A DNA stretch of 64,000 nucleotides. Source: an uncultured Prevotella sp. GTDB lineage: Bacteria; Bacteroidota; Bacteroidia; Bacteroidales; Bacteroidaceae. Positions 18,549-29,290 of this stretch are shown one piece after another. Each line of letters starts with the position of its first letter. Positions within the stretch are counted from its first letter, which is position 1. Under the pieces are notes generated by a model, which saw only the letters and a program-made list of their open reading frames with translations, made no database searches and was not told where the DNA came from. A program made the position numbers and the translations under genes. The stretch spans positions 29,637 to 93,636 of the forward strand of contig CAJODK010000014.1 in the NCBI GenBank assembly GCA_905233245.1. Direction: 5' to 3'.

Positions 18549-19801
18549 TTGTCGAGTTCTGTAGTGATGGCGTCGGGATCGAGGTGCTGACCGATGAAGA
18601 CAATCTTCTGGAGACGGTCACCATACTTGTCATCCCAATCGCGGTTGACACCGGGATTGTCAATGCGGAACTGACGGAGTTCGTCTTCCGGCATCGTGGC
18701 ATACCACTGCCCTGCATTGGTGAGTTTGACCTGACGGCCTGCCTGTTCAAAGATATAGCAGAGGCGTGGCTGGTCCTCAAACCAGCAGAGGCCCTTGGCG
18801 CGGATGATACTCTTGGGCCAACGGCGCGCTACGAAGTCATCGAAGAGGGTGATGTCGAATGGTTTGCGAGCGTAATAGACAAACGAACCGATGCCGTACT
18901 CCTCCGTGTGAACGCGTTCATCACCGTTGTGATGGTGATGATGGTGGTGGTGACCACAGGTGCACTCGCCTCCGTGATGGCTCTCGCAGTCATCGTCATG
19001 GTCGTCATGGTCATCATCATCGTCATCATCGTCATGGTGATGGTGGTGCTCATGCTCGTGCTCACCATGCTCCTCAATCTCCTTAATCCACGCTGCTGAG
19101 GTGGCTACGTCGTCGAAGTTGAACATGCCCGTACCGAGTATCTCCTCGAAATCCACCTCGCCGTAGTCGCAGGGGATAATCTTCGCCTTGGGCTGGATGG
19201 CGTGGATAATCTGGCGCACGCGCTCCAATTCCTCTGGTGATACCTCGGAAGCCTTGTTGAGGAGGATGATATTGCAGAACTCTATCTGCTGGATGACGAG
19301 ATTCTCGATGTCCTCCTCGTCGCGTTTGGAGCCCAGGAGCGACTTGCCGCAACCGAATTCGTCCTTCATCCTCAGGGCATCAACGACGCTGACGATGCAG
19401 TCCAAAAAAGGAGCTACTCCCTCTCCTTGGGAGAGGGCTGGGGAGAGGTTTGGTATAGAACAGATAGTCTGGGCGATAGGGGCGGGTTCGCAGATGCCGC
19501 TGGCCTCAATGACGAGGTAATCAAACTTCTGCATCTGGGCGATGTCCTGTATCTGCTGTACGAGGTCCATTTTGAGCGAACAACAGATGCAGCCATTCTG
19601 CAGGGCAACGAGCGAGTCGTCCTGTTCGCTGACTATGCCACCCTTTTGTATAAGGTCGGCATCAATGTTTACTTCGCCTATATCATTGACTATCACGGCA
19701 AAGCGTATGCCTTGCTCGTTCTTGAGTATGCGATTGAGGAGTGTTGTCTTGCCGCTGCCCAGATAGCCTGTCAGCAGGAGGATGGGGAGGGAGTTATTCA
19801 T
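18524..19801 (-). CDS. CobW/COG0523 metallochaperone GTPase with His/Asp-rich loop
   Basis: G3E-family GTPase thought to deliver metal, often zinc, to client proteins. Walker A GYLGSGKT is at residues 12-19, the metal-binding CICC motif at 71-74, and a GTPase base-recognition motif NKAS follows. Between the GTPase and C-terminal CobW domain is a very long metal-binding loop (HEHEHHHHHDDDD..., CESHHGGECTCGHHHHHHHH) at about residues 243-297. A GC-rich palindrome at 19414-19451 adds residues near 117-129 (NLSPALSQGEGVA) in frame. It has its own -7 box at 19849-19856 and is divergent from the carboxylase operon. Confidence 0.9.
   Translation of the reverse strand: MNNSLPILLLTGYLGSGKTTLLNRILKNEQGIRFAVIVNDIGEVNIDADLIQKGGIVSEQDDSLVALQNGCICCSLKMDLVQQIQDIAQMQKFDYLVIEASGICEPAPIAQTICSIPNLSPALSQGEGVAPFLDCIVSVVDALRMKDEFGCGKSLLGSKRDEEDIENLVIQQIEFCNIILLNKASEVSPEELERVRQIIHAIQPKAKIIPCDYGEVDFEEILGTGMFNFDDVATSAAWIKEIEEHGEHEHEHHHHHDDDDDDDDHDDHDDDCESHHGGECTCGHHHHHHHHNGDERVHTEEYGIGSFVYYARKPFDITLFDDFVARRWPKSIIRAKGLCWFEDQPRLCYIFEQAGRQVKLTNAGQWYATMPEDELRQFRIDNPGVNRDWDDKYGDRLQKIVFIGQHLDPDAITTELDKCLTEYTS
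19414..19451. repeat. GC-rich palindromic element inside the CobW-type gene
   Basis: CCCTCTCC TT GGGAGAGGG followed by CTGGGGAGAGG: hairpin plus a third purine-rich arm. In frame on the coding strand. Confidence 0.8.
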
Positions 19802-19848
19802 TGGTCGTTTGTTTGTTTAGTGGTTTGGTCATTTAGTTGTTTGGAGTG

Positions 19849-19856
19849 CAAAGGTA
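19849..19856 (-). promoter_or_regulatory. -7 element of the CobW-type gene
   Basis: Reverse strand TACCTTTG. About 47 bases separate it from the ATG, and the leader is made of GTTTAGT/GGTTTGG-like 7-8 bp units (19802-19845). Confidence 0.65.
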
Positions 19857-19888
19857 ATAAAAAATTTTGTAATTCGATAAAATCTTTG

Positions 19889-19896
19889 TACCTTTG
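19889..19896 (+). promoter_or_regulatory. -7 element of the acyl-CoA carboxylase operon
   Basis: TACCTTTG, 26 bases before the ATG at 19923. Confidence 0.7.
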
Positions 19897-19922
19897 CAGA
19901 AAATTACACAAAATAAAAGTGC

Positions 19923-21437
19923 ATGATTAAGAAAGTCTTAGTAGCAAATCGTGGTGAGATAGCCCTGAGAGTGATGCGCTCGTGCTATGAGATGGGCATC
20001 AGGAGCGTAGCGGTGTATAGCACTGCTGACCGCACTTCGCGCCACGTACTCTTTGCCAATGAGGCCGAGTGCATCGGCGGAGCACAGAGTAGCGACAGTT
20101 ACCTGAATATAGACCACATCATAGCGGCAGCCAAGAAGCACAAGGCTGACGCCATACACCCTGGATATGGTTTTCTGAGTGAGAATGCGGAGTTTGCCCG
20201 CCGTTGTGAGGCAGAGGGAATCACGTTCATCGGTCCGCGTCCTGAGACGATGGAGGAGATGGGCGACAAAATCTCTGCCCGCAAGAAGATGATAGAGGCT
20301 GGCGTGCCTGTGGTGCCTGGCACCGAGGAACCGCTGAAGAGCGCTGAGGAAGCAGTGAAGGTGGCCAAGGAGATAGGATTCCCTGTGATGCTGAAAGCCT
20401 CTATGGGCGGCGGTGGCAAGGGTATGCGCCTTATCACCAAGGAGGAGGACGTCATCGAGATGTACAACGCTGCCAAGAGCGAGGCAATGTCTGGCTTTGG
20501 CGATGACACCGTTTATATAGAAAAGTTTGTAGAGGAGCCTCATCACATAGAGTTCCAAATACTGGGCGACAAGCACGGCAACGTGGTGCACCTCTTCGAC
20601 CGTGAGTGCTCCGTGCAGCGCCGTCACCAGAAGATAGTGGAGGAGAGTCCGTCACCATTCATCAATGACGAGCTACGCAAGGAGATGGGCGAGAAGGCAG
20701 TAGCAGCTGCCAAGGCAGTGGGCTACGTAGGTGCGGGCACCATCGAGTTCCTCGTGGACAAGTATCATAAGTTCTACTTCCTCGAGATGAACACCCGCCT
20801 GCAGGTGGAGCATCCTATCACTGAGGAAGTGGTGGGCGTGGACCTAGTGAAGGAACAGCTCAGAGTGGCAGCAGGCGAACCGCTGCGATTCAAGCAGGAA
20901 GACCTGAGCCAGAGAGGTCACGCCATAGAATGCCGTATATGCGCTGAGGACACTGAGCACAACTTCATGCCTTCGCCTGGCGTGATACAGCAGTTGACAA
21001 TACCACAAGGTATAGGCGCGCGCGTGGACTCACACTGCTACGAGGGTTACGAGATACCGATGTACTACGACCCGATGATAGGCAAACTGATAGTATGGGC
21101 AGTGACACGCGAATACGCCATAGAGCGCATGCGCCGTGCTCTGTACGAATACAAGATTACGGGTCTGACAACCAATATACGTTATCTGAGAAGGATAATC
21201 GATGTGCCCGACTTCAAGAAAGGCAACTACAACACCTATTTCATAGAGCGCAATCAGGAGCGCCTGCAACCACGCTCGGGCTTCAAGAACGATGCAGAGC
21301 CTATGGCGGTAATTGCTGCATACATCGATTACCTGATGAACGTAGATGAGAACAAATCACAAGATGCTACCGAGGACAGCACTGCACTGACACGCTGGCG
21401 CGCCTTCGGACTGCAGAAAGGAGTATTGAGAGTATAG
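19923..21437 (+). CDS. accC: Biotin carboxylase subunit of acetyl/propionyl-CoA carboxylase
   Basis: Carboxylates the biotin of the carrier protein with ATP and bicarbonate. The protein begins MIKKVLVANRGEIALRVMRS, has the ATP-grasp glycine-rich loop MLKASMGGGGKGMR, HLFDRECSVQRRHQK, and the catalytic EMNTRLQVEHPITEE. 504 residues fits. It is followed after 2 bases by the biotin carrier and then the carboxyltransferase, so the three form one enzyme. In this group the complex is usually propionyl-CoA or methylmalonyl-CoA linked, but the sequence alone does not fix the acyl substrate. Confidence 0.95.
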   Translation: MIKKVLVANRGEIALRVMRSCYEMGIRSVAVYSTADRTSRHVLFANEAECIGGAQSSDSYLNIDHIIAAAKKHKADAIHPGYGFLSENAEFARRCEAEGITFIGPRPETMEEMGDKISARKKMIEAGVPVVPGTEEPLKSAEEAVKVAKEIGFPVMLKASMGGGGKGMRLITKEEDVIEMYNAAKSEAMSGFGDDTVYIEKFVEEPHHIEFQILGDKHGNVVHLFDRECSVQRRHQKIVEESPSPFINDELRKEMGEKAVAAAKAVGYVGAGTIEFLVDKYHKFYFLEMNTRLQVEHPITEEVVGVDLVKEQLRVAAGEPLRFKQEDLSQRGHAIECRICAEDTEHNFMPSPGVIQQLTIPQGIGARVDSHCYEGYEIPMYYDPMIGKLIVWAVTREYAIERMRRALYEYKITGLTTNIRYLRRIIDVPDFKKGNYNTYFIERNQERLQPRSGFKNDAEPMAVIAAYIDYLMNVDENKSQDATEDSTALTRWRAFGLQKGVLRV

Positions 21438-21439
21438 CT

Positions 21440-21967
21440 ATGGAAATACAAGTAGGTGATAAAATGGTGGAAGCAACCCTCCTGCAGAAAGAGGGCAACC
21501 ACGTAAAGGTAGAGATAGACGGCAAGGTGTATGACGTCGATGTGTGTATGGTGGAGAAGAATGTCTGCTCGCTGATACACAAGGGTACGTCGTACAATGC
21601 CCAACTAATGAAGGATGGGGAGGGCAAGCACTATAGCGTGCACCTGAACTATTCAGTCTATGACATCAGCATGCTCGACTCGCAGGCCAAGTACATGCGC
21701 ATGCGCAAGAACAAGGCTGCTGGTAACACTGGTTTGCAGGCAGACACCATCACGGCGCCTATGCCTTGCAAGATAGTGAAGATATTCGTAAAGCCTGGCG
21801 ACGAACTGAAGGCTGGCGACTCCGTACTGACCATGGAAGCCATGAAGATGCAGTCCAACTACAAAGTGGCTGAGGACTGCACCATCAAGGAAGTATTGGT
21901 CAACGAGGGCGACAGCGTGATGGCGAATAAGGTAATGGTGAAACTTGAGTTGAAGGTTGAAAGTTGA
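21440..21967 (+). CDS. Biotin carboxyl carrier protein subunit
   Basis: 175 residues. The C-terminal biotinyl domain has the attachment site EAMKMQ (Lys near residue 136) flanked by the usual ITAPMPCKIVKIFVKPGDEL and VNEGDSVMANKVMVKLE. The N-terminal 60 residues are a beta-rich region found in carboxylase-type carriers. The last residues (ELKVES) and the TGA stop are encoded by a GTTGAAG heptamer array. It sits between the biotin carboxylase and carboxyltransferase genes. Confidence 0.92.
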   Translation: MEIQVGDKMVEATLLQKEGNHVKVEIDGKVYDVDVCMVEKNVCSLIHKGTSYNAQLMKDGEGKHYSVHLNYSVYDISMLDSQAKYMRMRKNKAAGNTGLQADTITAPMPCKIVKIFVKPGDELKAGDSVLTMEAMKMQSNYKVAEDCTIKEVLVNEGDSVMANKVMVKLELKVES

Positions 21968-21970
21968 AAG
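21947..21970 (+). repeat. Heptamer array (GTTGAAG) at a gene junction
   Basis: GAGTTGAAGGTTGAAAGTTG spans the end of the carrier gene; its TGA (21965-21967) is the stop codon. It is the reverse complement of the TTTCAAC family. Confidence 0.8.
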
Positions 21971-21973
21971 AAT

Positions 21974-23434
21974 ATGGAAAGAGTACAGAAACCAATAGAG
22001 AAACTCTCAGCAAGGGAAAGAATCAACACCCTGCTGGATAAGGATACGTTCGTAGAACTGGACAAGCACGTGATGCACCGCTGCACGGACTTCGGTATGG
22101 AGAAGAAGCGCATCGAGGGCGACGGCGTGATAAGCGGCTATGGCAAGATAGACGGCCGACAGGTTTTCGTCTATGCCTTTGACTTCGCCGTGCTGGGCGG
22201 TTCGCTCAGTGCTGCCAACGCACAGAAGATAGCCAAGGTGCAGGATCTGGCACTCAAGAACGGTGCGCCAATCATAGGTCTCAATGATTCTGGCGGCGCC
22301 CGCATCCAGGAGGGCGTGGAGTCGTTGACAGGTTTTGCTCACATCTTCAAGCGCAACGTGATGGCTAGTGGTGTGATACCACAGATATCAGCCATCATGG
22401 GACCATGCGCCGGAGGTTCGTGCTATTCCCCTGCCCTGACGGACTTCATCCTCATGGTGAAGGAGCAGAGCCAGATGTTTGTGACGGGTCCTAACGTAGT
22501 GAAGGCCGTGACCAACGAGGACGTGGACAAGGAGACACTCGGCGGTGCTATGACGCACAACAGCGTGAGCGGTGTGAGCCACTTCATCTGCAACGATGAC
22601 GAAGAGACGCTGATGACCATCAGGGAACTCATCGGATTTATACCTTCTAATAATATGGAGGATGCGCCGATACACCCTGTGACTGACGAGGTGAGCCGCG
22701 TGTGCCACGAACTCGATGAGGTGGTGCCTACAGACCCTAACGTGCCTTACGACATACGCAATATCATAGAACCTATCTGCGACCAGCAGTATTTCTTCGA
22801 GGTACAGCCAGAGTTTGCCAAAAATATTGTGATAGGTTTCGGCAGAATGGCAGGCAGGACGGTAGGTTTCGTAGCCAACCAGCCAAACTATCTCGCTGGT
22901 GCCCTGGACATCGATGCCAGCGACAAGGCAGCGCGCTTCATACGCTTCTGCGACTGCTTCAACATACCTCTCGTAGCCGTAGAGGACGTGCCAGGTTTCC
23001 TGCCTGGCGTGGATCAGGAGCACAACGGTATCATACGCCACGGTGCGAAGATAGTATATGCCTTTGCAGAGGCTACGGTGCCCAAGGTGACGCTGATTAC
23101 CCGAAAGGCATACGGCGGTGCGTACATCGTGATGAACTCAAAGAGCATCGGTGCTGACGTGAACCTCGCCTACCCTACTGCGGAGATTGCCGTAATGGGT
23201 GCTGAGGGTGCCTGCAACATACTCTACCGCAAGGCAACGCCAGAGGAGCGTGAGGAGAAAATAGCTGAATACAGGGATAAGTTTGCCAACCCAATGCCGG
23301 CAGCCCGTCTGGGATACATCGATGAAATCATCCAGCCATGCGACACCCGCATCAGACTGATTCAGGCGCTGGAGATGAGTCGCAATAAGAACGAGAGCAA
23401 CCCACCGAAGAAGCATGGGAATATGCCTCTTTAA
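21974..23434 (+). CDS. Acyl-CoA carboxylase carboxyltransferase subunit (PccB/MmdA type)
   Basis: Transfers CO2 between carboxybiotin and an acyl-CoA. Crotonase-like halves show LNDSGGARIQEGVESL, MGPCAGGSCYSPALTDFILM, and in the second half VEDVPGFLPGVDQEHNGIIRHGAK and ITRKAYGGAYIVMNSK. 486 residues is slightly short of about 510-520 for many homologues; the N-terminus MERVQKPIEKLSARERINTL is close to the family start. Because Bacteroidales run a propionate pathway through methylmalonyl-CoA, propionyl-CoA carboxylase or methylmalonyl-CoA decarboxylase are the two main options. Confidence 0.93.
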   Translation: MERVQKPIEKLSARERINTLLDKDTFVELDKHVMHRCTDFGMEKKRIEGDGVISGYGKIDGRQVFVYAFDFAVLGGSLSAANAQKIAKVQDLALKNGAPIIGLNDSGGARIQEGVESLTGFAHIFKRNVMASGVIPQISAIMGPCAGGSCYSPALTDFILMVKEQSQMFVTGPNVVKAVTNEDVDKETLGGAMTHNSVSGVSHFICNDDEETLMTIRELIGFIPSNNMEDAPIHPVTDEVSRVCHELDEVVPTDPNVPYDIRNIIEPICDQQYFFEVQPEFAKNIVIGFGRMAGRTVGFVANQPNYLAGALDIDASDKAARFIRFCDCFNIPLVAVEDVPGFLPGVDQEHNGIIRHGAKIVYAFAEATVPKVTLITRKAYGGAYIVMNSKSIGADVNLAYPTAEIAVMGAEGACNILYRKATPEEREEKIAEYRDKFANPMPAARLGYIDEIIQPCDTRIRLIQALEMSRNKNESNPPKKHGNMPL

Positions 23435-23451
23435 GGTTTAAAGGTTATAAG

Positions 23452-23483
23452 GGTCAGGGCATCTGAGATGCCTTGACCTTTTT
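23452..23483. terminator. Bidirectional terminator between the carboxylase operon and mlaF
   Basis: GGTCAGGGCATC / GATGCCTTGACC with one mismatch, then TTTTT on the + side. It overlaps the last codons of mlaF. Confidence 0.8.
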
Positions 23484-24212
23484 AAATAGTTCGGAAGCGA
23501 AGACAAGGTCGTTGAGGTCTTCATTGGTAGAAGCCATAACACCTGCGGAATTACCCTTCCATCCTACCTTGCCCTTGCTGATAAAGACGATGTTCTCACC
23601 AATGCCGAGAACGGAGTTCATATCATGAGTATTGATGATGGTCGTGATACCATACTCCTGAGTGATACTGTGCAGGAGTTGGTCGATGACCAGCGACGTC
23701 TTAGGGTCGAGACCCGAATTGGGTTCGTCGCAGAAGAGATACTTAGGATTCATCACTATAGCACGTGCTATAGCCACACGCTTCTGCATACCACCAGATA
23801 TCTCGCCAGGGTACTTGCCACCAGCGTCAGTGAGGTTCACACGGTCGAGGCATTCCTGAGCACGCTGCTTGCGCTCACGATAGGTCTTGTGAGAGAACAT
23901 ATCGAGAGGGAACATCACATTCTCAAGTACGGAGAGAGAGTCGAATAGAGCGGCAGACTGGAATATCATGCCCATCTCACGACGCATAGCGACACGCTCG
24001 TGTTTGTTCAACTTGACAAAATCACGTCCGTCGTAGAGTATCTCGCCACTCGTAGGGGTAAAGAGGCCAACGAGATTCTTCATCAGCACCGTCTTGCCTG
24101 AACCCGACTGTCCGATGATGAGATTGGTCTTACCAGGCTCAAAGTCGGCATTGATATCATGGAGAACCACACGGTCGTCAAACTGCTTATATAGATGTTT
24201 TACTTCAATCAT
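23454..24212 (-). CDS. mlaF: ABC transporter ATPase, MlaF type
   Basis: ATPase of the MCE/Mla-type phospholipid transport system at the inner membrane. Walker A GQSGSGKT (residues about 34-41), Q-loop MIFQSAALFDSLSVLENV, signature ISGGMQKRVAIARAI, and Walker B YLFCDEPNSGLDPKT. The SALFDS-type Q-loop is typical of MlaF. 252 residues. It overlaps the permease gene by 4 bases. The MCE-domain partner (MlaD) is not in this window. Confidence 0.9.
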   Translation of the reverse strand: MIEVKHLYKQFDDRVVLHDINADFEPGKTNLIIGQSGSGKTVLMKNLVGLFTPTSGEILYDGRDFVKLNKHERVAMRREMGMIFQSAALFDSLSVLENVMFPLDMFSHKTYRERKQRAQECLDRVNLTDAGGKYPGEISGGMQKRVAIARAIVMNPKYLFCDEPNSGLDPKTSLVIDQLLHSITQEYGITTIINTHDMNSVLGIGENIVFISKGKVGWKGNSAGVMASTNEDLNDLVFASELFKKVKASQMP

Positions 24213-24958
24213 GACAATAGCTGTGTTAGGAAGACATCTGCGAATAGAATAAGTATAGAACTATTGACCACAGCAGAGGTGCTGGCCTTGCCTACCTCTA
24301 CCGAACCGCCCTCAACGGTATATCCGCAGAAGGATGATACGGAGGCGATGATGAAGGCGAAGACGAGACTCTTAATGATAGACATCCAAACAAACCAAGA
24401 ATTGAAGGAATGCTGGAGACCGAGGGTGAGGTCGTCAGGAGGCAGCACATGGCCGATATATGCAGTGGCATAGGCTCCGAGAAAACCCGTGACATCAGCA
24501 AAGATGACAAGACAGGGCATGAGAGTTATAAGGCCCAGTATCTTTGGAGTGATGAGGTAATTGGCAGAGTTGATACCCATGATATCAAGAGCGTCTATCT
24601 GCTGCGTGACACGCATGGTGCCCAGTTCGGAGGCGATATTACTGCCTACCTTGCCTGCTAGGATGAGACACATGATAGAGGAAGAAAACTCCAGGAGCAT
24701 AATCTCACGAGTGGTGTAACCACTCACCCAGCGAGGCATCCAGGGAGACTGGATATTGAGTTTCATCTGGATGCAGATAACTGCACCGATGAAGAAAGAG
24801 ATGAGGAGCACTATGCCAATGGAATCGACACCCAACTGCTGCATCTCCTTGATATACTGCTTGCCGAAGAGTCTCCAACGGTCAGGAATAGCCATGCAAC
24901 GCCACATGAGTTGCAGGTATTTACCCAGTATGTGTAGATAATTAAAAGGGAATATCAT
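24209..24958 (-). CDS. mlaE: ABC transporter permease, MlaE type
   Basis: Integral membrane permease of an Mla/MCE lipid transporter. 249 residues with about five hydrophobic segments and the family motifs LLISFFIGAVICIQ, REIMLLEFSSSIMCLILAGKVGSNIASELGTMRVTQQIDAL, which are highly characteristic of MlaE. It is the first gene of a two-gene operon read leftward; the start at 24958 follows a -7 box at 24985. Confidence 0.92.
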   Translation of the reverse strand: MIFPFNYLHILGKYLQLMWRCMAIPDRWRLFGKQYIKEMQQLGVDSIGIVLLISFFIGAVICIQMKLNIQSPWMPRWVSGYTTREIMLLEFSSSIMCLILAGKVGSNIASELGTMRVTQQIDALDIMGINSANYLITPKILGLITLMPCLVIFADVTGFLGAYATAYIGHVLPPDDLTLGLQHSFNSWFVWMSIIKSLVFAFIIASVSSFCGYTVEGGSVEVGKASTSAVVNSSILILFADVFLTQLLS

Positions 24959-24984
24959 GTTACAATATTTGTTAAAAGCGATGC

Positions 24985-24992
24985 AAAGGTAC
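24985..24992 (-). promoter_or_regulatory. -7 element of the mlaE-mlaF operon
   Basis: Reverse strand TACCTTTG, preceded by a T-rich stretch. Confidence 0.65.
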
Positions 24993-25014
24993 GAAAAAAA
25001 AATATTTTTTTAGT

Positions 25015-25022
25015 AACTTTGC
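25015..25022 (+). promoter_or_regulatory. -7 element of guaB
   Basis: TAACTTTG, 28 bases before the ATG at 25051, divergent from the mlaE box. Confidence 0.7.
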
Positions 25023-25038
25023 AGTCAAAATACTCTAA

Positions 25039-26528
<1,490 letters not shown>

Positions 26529-26529
<1 letters not shown>

Positions 26530-27941
26530 TGAAACGACTTTTTTTAGCAATATTCACTCTATTTACTCTTCACTCTTTCGCACAGAATGACCCTACCGTG
26601 ATGACCATCAACGGTAAGGCGATACCACAGTCGGAATTTGTGTATTCATACAAGAAGAACAACGGCCCAGACGTGATAGAGCAGAAGACCGTGAAGGAGT
26701 ACGTGGACCTCTTCATCAATTACAAACTGAAAGTGGAAGCTGCGCTGGATGCCCACTATGACACTCTGACCTCCTATAACAAGGAATTTCGTCAGTATCG
26801 TGACCAGCAGGTACTGCCAACCCTCATCAATGATGCTGATGTGGAGCAGGAGGCTATCAAGATATACAATGACACAAAGGAGCGTATCGGTGCCGACGGT
26901 CTAGTACTGCCACAGCATATCCTGCTGATGACAGGTCAGAATCCCTCCGACTCACTGATGGCAGCCAGCAAGGCTAAGGCAGACTCTCTGTATGATGCTC
27001 TGAAGAAGGGTACGGATTTTGCAGAGGCGGCTAAGAAGTACAGCCAGGACCCTGGTTCGGCTCAGCGTGGCGGCGAGATAGGATGGATAAGTCGCGGACA
27101 AACCCTGAAGGCCTTTGATGATGCAGCATTCTCTCTCAAGAAGGGCGAGATGTCACAGCCTGTACTCTCAGAAGTGGGTTACCATATCATCAAGATAAAA
27201 GACAAGAAGCAGTTGGAGCCATACGACTCTTTGCGCAGTGACATCATGACCTTCATAGAGCGTCGCAACCTGCGTCAGGAGATAGCCAAGAATCGTCTGA
27301 AGGCTATCGCTGAGGATAAGAAGGAGAGCGAGCAACAGGTGATGGATATGCGTGCAGACTCTATCTCTGCCATCGATCAGGATATGAAGTATCTCATACA
27401 GGAATATCACGACGGTCTGCTGCTCTATGAGGCAAGCAATCGTGAGGTATGGGAAAAGGCGGCAAACGACGAGGCTGGATTGCAGAAGTTCTTCAAGAAG
27501 AACAAGAAGAAGTATGTATGGGACGAACCTCGCTTCAAGGGTATAGCATATCACACCAAGGACGCTGCTGACATCAAAGCAGTGCAGAAGGCCGTGAAAG
27601 GCAAGAAGTTCGATGAATGGGCACAGATACTGCGCACCACATTCAACAACGATTCCGTACTGCGCATCCGTGTGAACAAAGGCATCTTCAAGAAAGGTGA
27701 CAATGGACTTGTGGATAAGATGGAGTTTGGTGTGGCTGACGCCAAGGTAAAGAATATCAAGGGATTCCCTCATACTGCTGTCTTCGGCAAGAAACTCACC
27801 ACCCCAGAGGAGATGAGCGACGTCAAGGCTCTCGTGGTAGCAGACTATCAGGAGCAGATGGAGAAAGCATGGGTGGAGGCTCTCCGTGCCAAATACCCCG
27901 TAGAGGTGAATTGGGAACTCATTGAAAAAATAAAGGATTGA
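26529..27941 (+). CDS. Periplasmic parvulin-type peptidyl-prolyl isomerase
   Basis: Predicted periplasmic foldase. A signal peptide (MKRLFLAIFTLFTLHSFAQ) is followed by a SurA-like helical region and one clear rotamase domain at about residues 118-222 (HILLMTG...DPGSAQRGGEIGWISRGQ...GYHIIKIKDKK). A second, degenerate region follows and ends near MEFGVADAKVKNIKGFPHTA. 470 residues. The signal-peptide DNA carries TTCACTC-like repeat units. The next gene starts on the TTG that overlaps this gene's TGA. Confidence 0.88.
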
Positions 27942-29290
27942 AAAAGCTATTAACCATATTGCTGTGTATCCTGACAGGAGCAATTGTTTCTGCTCAGGAT
28001 ATCAACTACATCGACGAAGTAGTGTGGGTGGTAGGCGACGAAGCTATACTGCGCTCGGACATTGAGATGACACGTATGCAGGCCGAACAGGAAGGTGTGA
28101 AATGGGATGGAGACCCAGACTGTCGCATACCTGAGCAGTTGGCCGTGCAGAAACTATTCCTCAACCAAGCTGCGATAGACAGTATCGAAGTGACGGAGAG
28201 TGAGATAATGCAGGGCGTGGATCAGCAGATTAACGCATGGATTCAGATGGTGGGTTCGAAGGAGAAACTGGAGGAATACCGCAAACAGAGTGTTACCCAG
28301 ATGCGAAGTGACCTGCATGATGAATTTAAGAATCGTGAACTGATACAGCGCATGCGTCGCAAACTGGTGGAGAACGTCAAGGTGACACCTGCGGACGTAA
28401 AGGAATATTTCCGTGACCAGCCACAGGATAGTGTGCCTATGGTGCCTACCACCGTGGAGGTGCAGATTATCACCATGCAACCACGCATTCCTATTGATGA
28501 GATAAACAGAGTGAAAGACCGCCTGCGTGACTTTACCGACCGCGTGCAGAGCGGCAGGACAAGTTTCTCTACTCTTGCGAGGATGTATTCCGAGGACCCT
28601 GGCAGTGCTGCACAGGGTGGCGAACTGGGATTCACGGGCAGGGGAATGTTGGACCCGAACTTCGCTTCTGTGGCATTCAATCTGAGTGACCCTAAGAAGA
28701 TTTCAAAGATAGTGGAGTCTGAATACGGATTCCATATCATACAGCTCATCGAGAAGCGCGGTGACAAGATTAACTGCCGTCATATCCTGATGAAACCACG
28801 TGTGGCACAGTCAGACATCGACTCTACTATGGTACACATGCAGAAACTGACCGACGACCTCAACGCCAAGAAATTTGAATTTGACGATGTCGTAGCCCTT
28901 CTCTCCGATGACAAGGACACAAAGAACAACAGAGGTCTGATGTCTAACAATTCTGAGAATGGACGCACATCGCGCTTCGAGATGAAAGACCTGCCTACTG
29001 AGGTGGCACGACAGATAGAAACTCTCTCTGTAGATCAGGTTTCTAAGCCATTTACTATGGTTAATGCGAGAGGCAAGACCGTATGCGCCATAGTGAAACT
29101 CAAGAGCAGGACACCAGCTCACAGAGCTACCATACAAGAGGATTTCCAAGTGCTCAGCAACGTAGTGCTCAACAAAAGACGTGAGGATACCATAAAAGAG
29201 TGGGTCAAAAACAAGATAAAGACCACCTACGTCAAGATGGATGACCGCTACAAGAACTGCAACTTTGAATATGAAGGATGGGTGAAATAA
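27938..29290 (+). CDS. SurA-like periplasmic chaperone/peptidyl-prolyl isomerase
   Basis: Signal peptide MKKLLTILLCILTGAIVSAQ, SurA-like N-terminal helical domain (residues about 22-165, including VVGDEAILRSDIE), rotamase domain 1 at about 174-275 (DPGSAAQGGELGFTGRGML, GYGFHIIQLIEKRG-like) and a second rotamase-like domain from CRHILMKPRV. This two-rotamase plan is that of SurA, which escorts outer-membrane proteins. The likely start is TTG at 27938 overlapping the upstream stop (TTGA). The pairing with the preceding foldase and the following OstA-like gene suggests an outer-membrane biogenesis operon. Confidence 0.88.
   Translation: MKKLLTILLCILTGAIVSAQDINYIDEVVWVVGDEAILRSDIEMTRMQAEQEGVKWDGDPDCRIPEQLAVQKLFLNQAAIDSIEVTESEIMQGVDQQINAWIQMVGSKEKLEEYRKQSVTQMRSDLHDEFKNRELIQRMRRKLVENVKVTPADVKEYFRDQPQDSVPMVPTTVEVQIITMQPRIPIDEINRVKDRLRDFTDRVQSGRTSFSTLARMYSEDPGSAAQGGELGFTGRGMLDPNFASVAFNLSDPKKISKIVESEYGFHIIQLIEKRGDKINCRHILMKPRVAQSDIDSTMVHMQKLTDDLNAKKFEFDDVVALLSDDKDTKNNRGLMSNNSENGRTSRFEMKDLPTEVARQIETLSVDQVSKPFTMVNARGKTVCAIVKLKSRTPAHRATIQEDFQVLSNVVLNKRREDTIKEWVKNKIKTTYVKMDDRYKNCNFEYEGWVK

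Noticed and set aside
18584..19099. Forward frame rich in Val/Met/Ile opposite the CobW gene
   Set aside because: It is the complement of the His/Asp-codon repeat and has no independent support.
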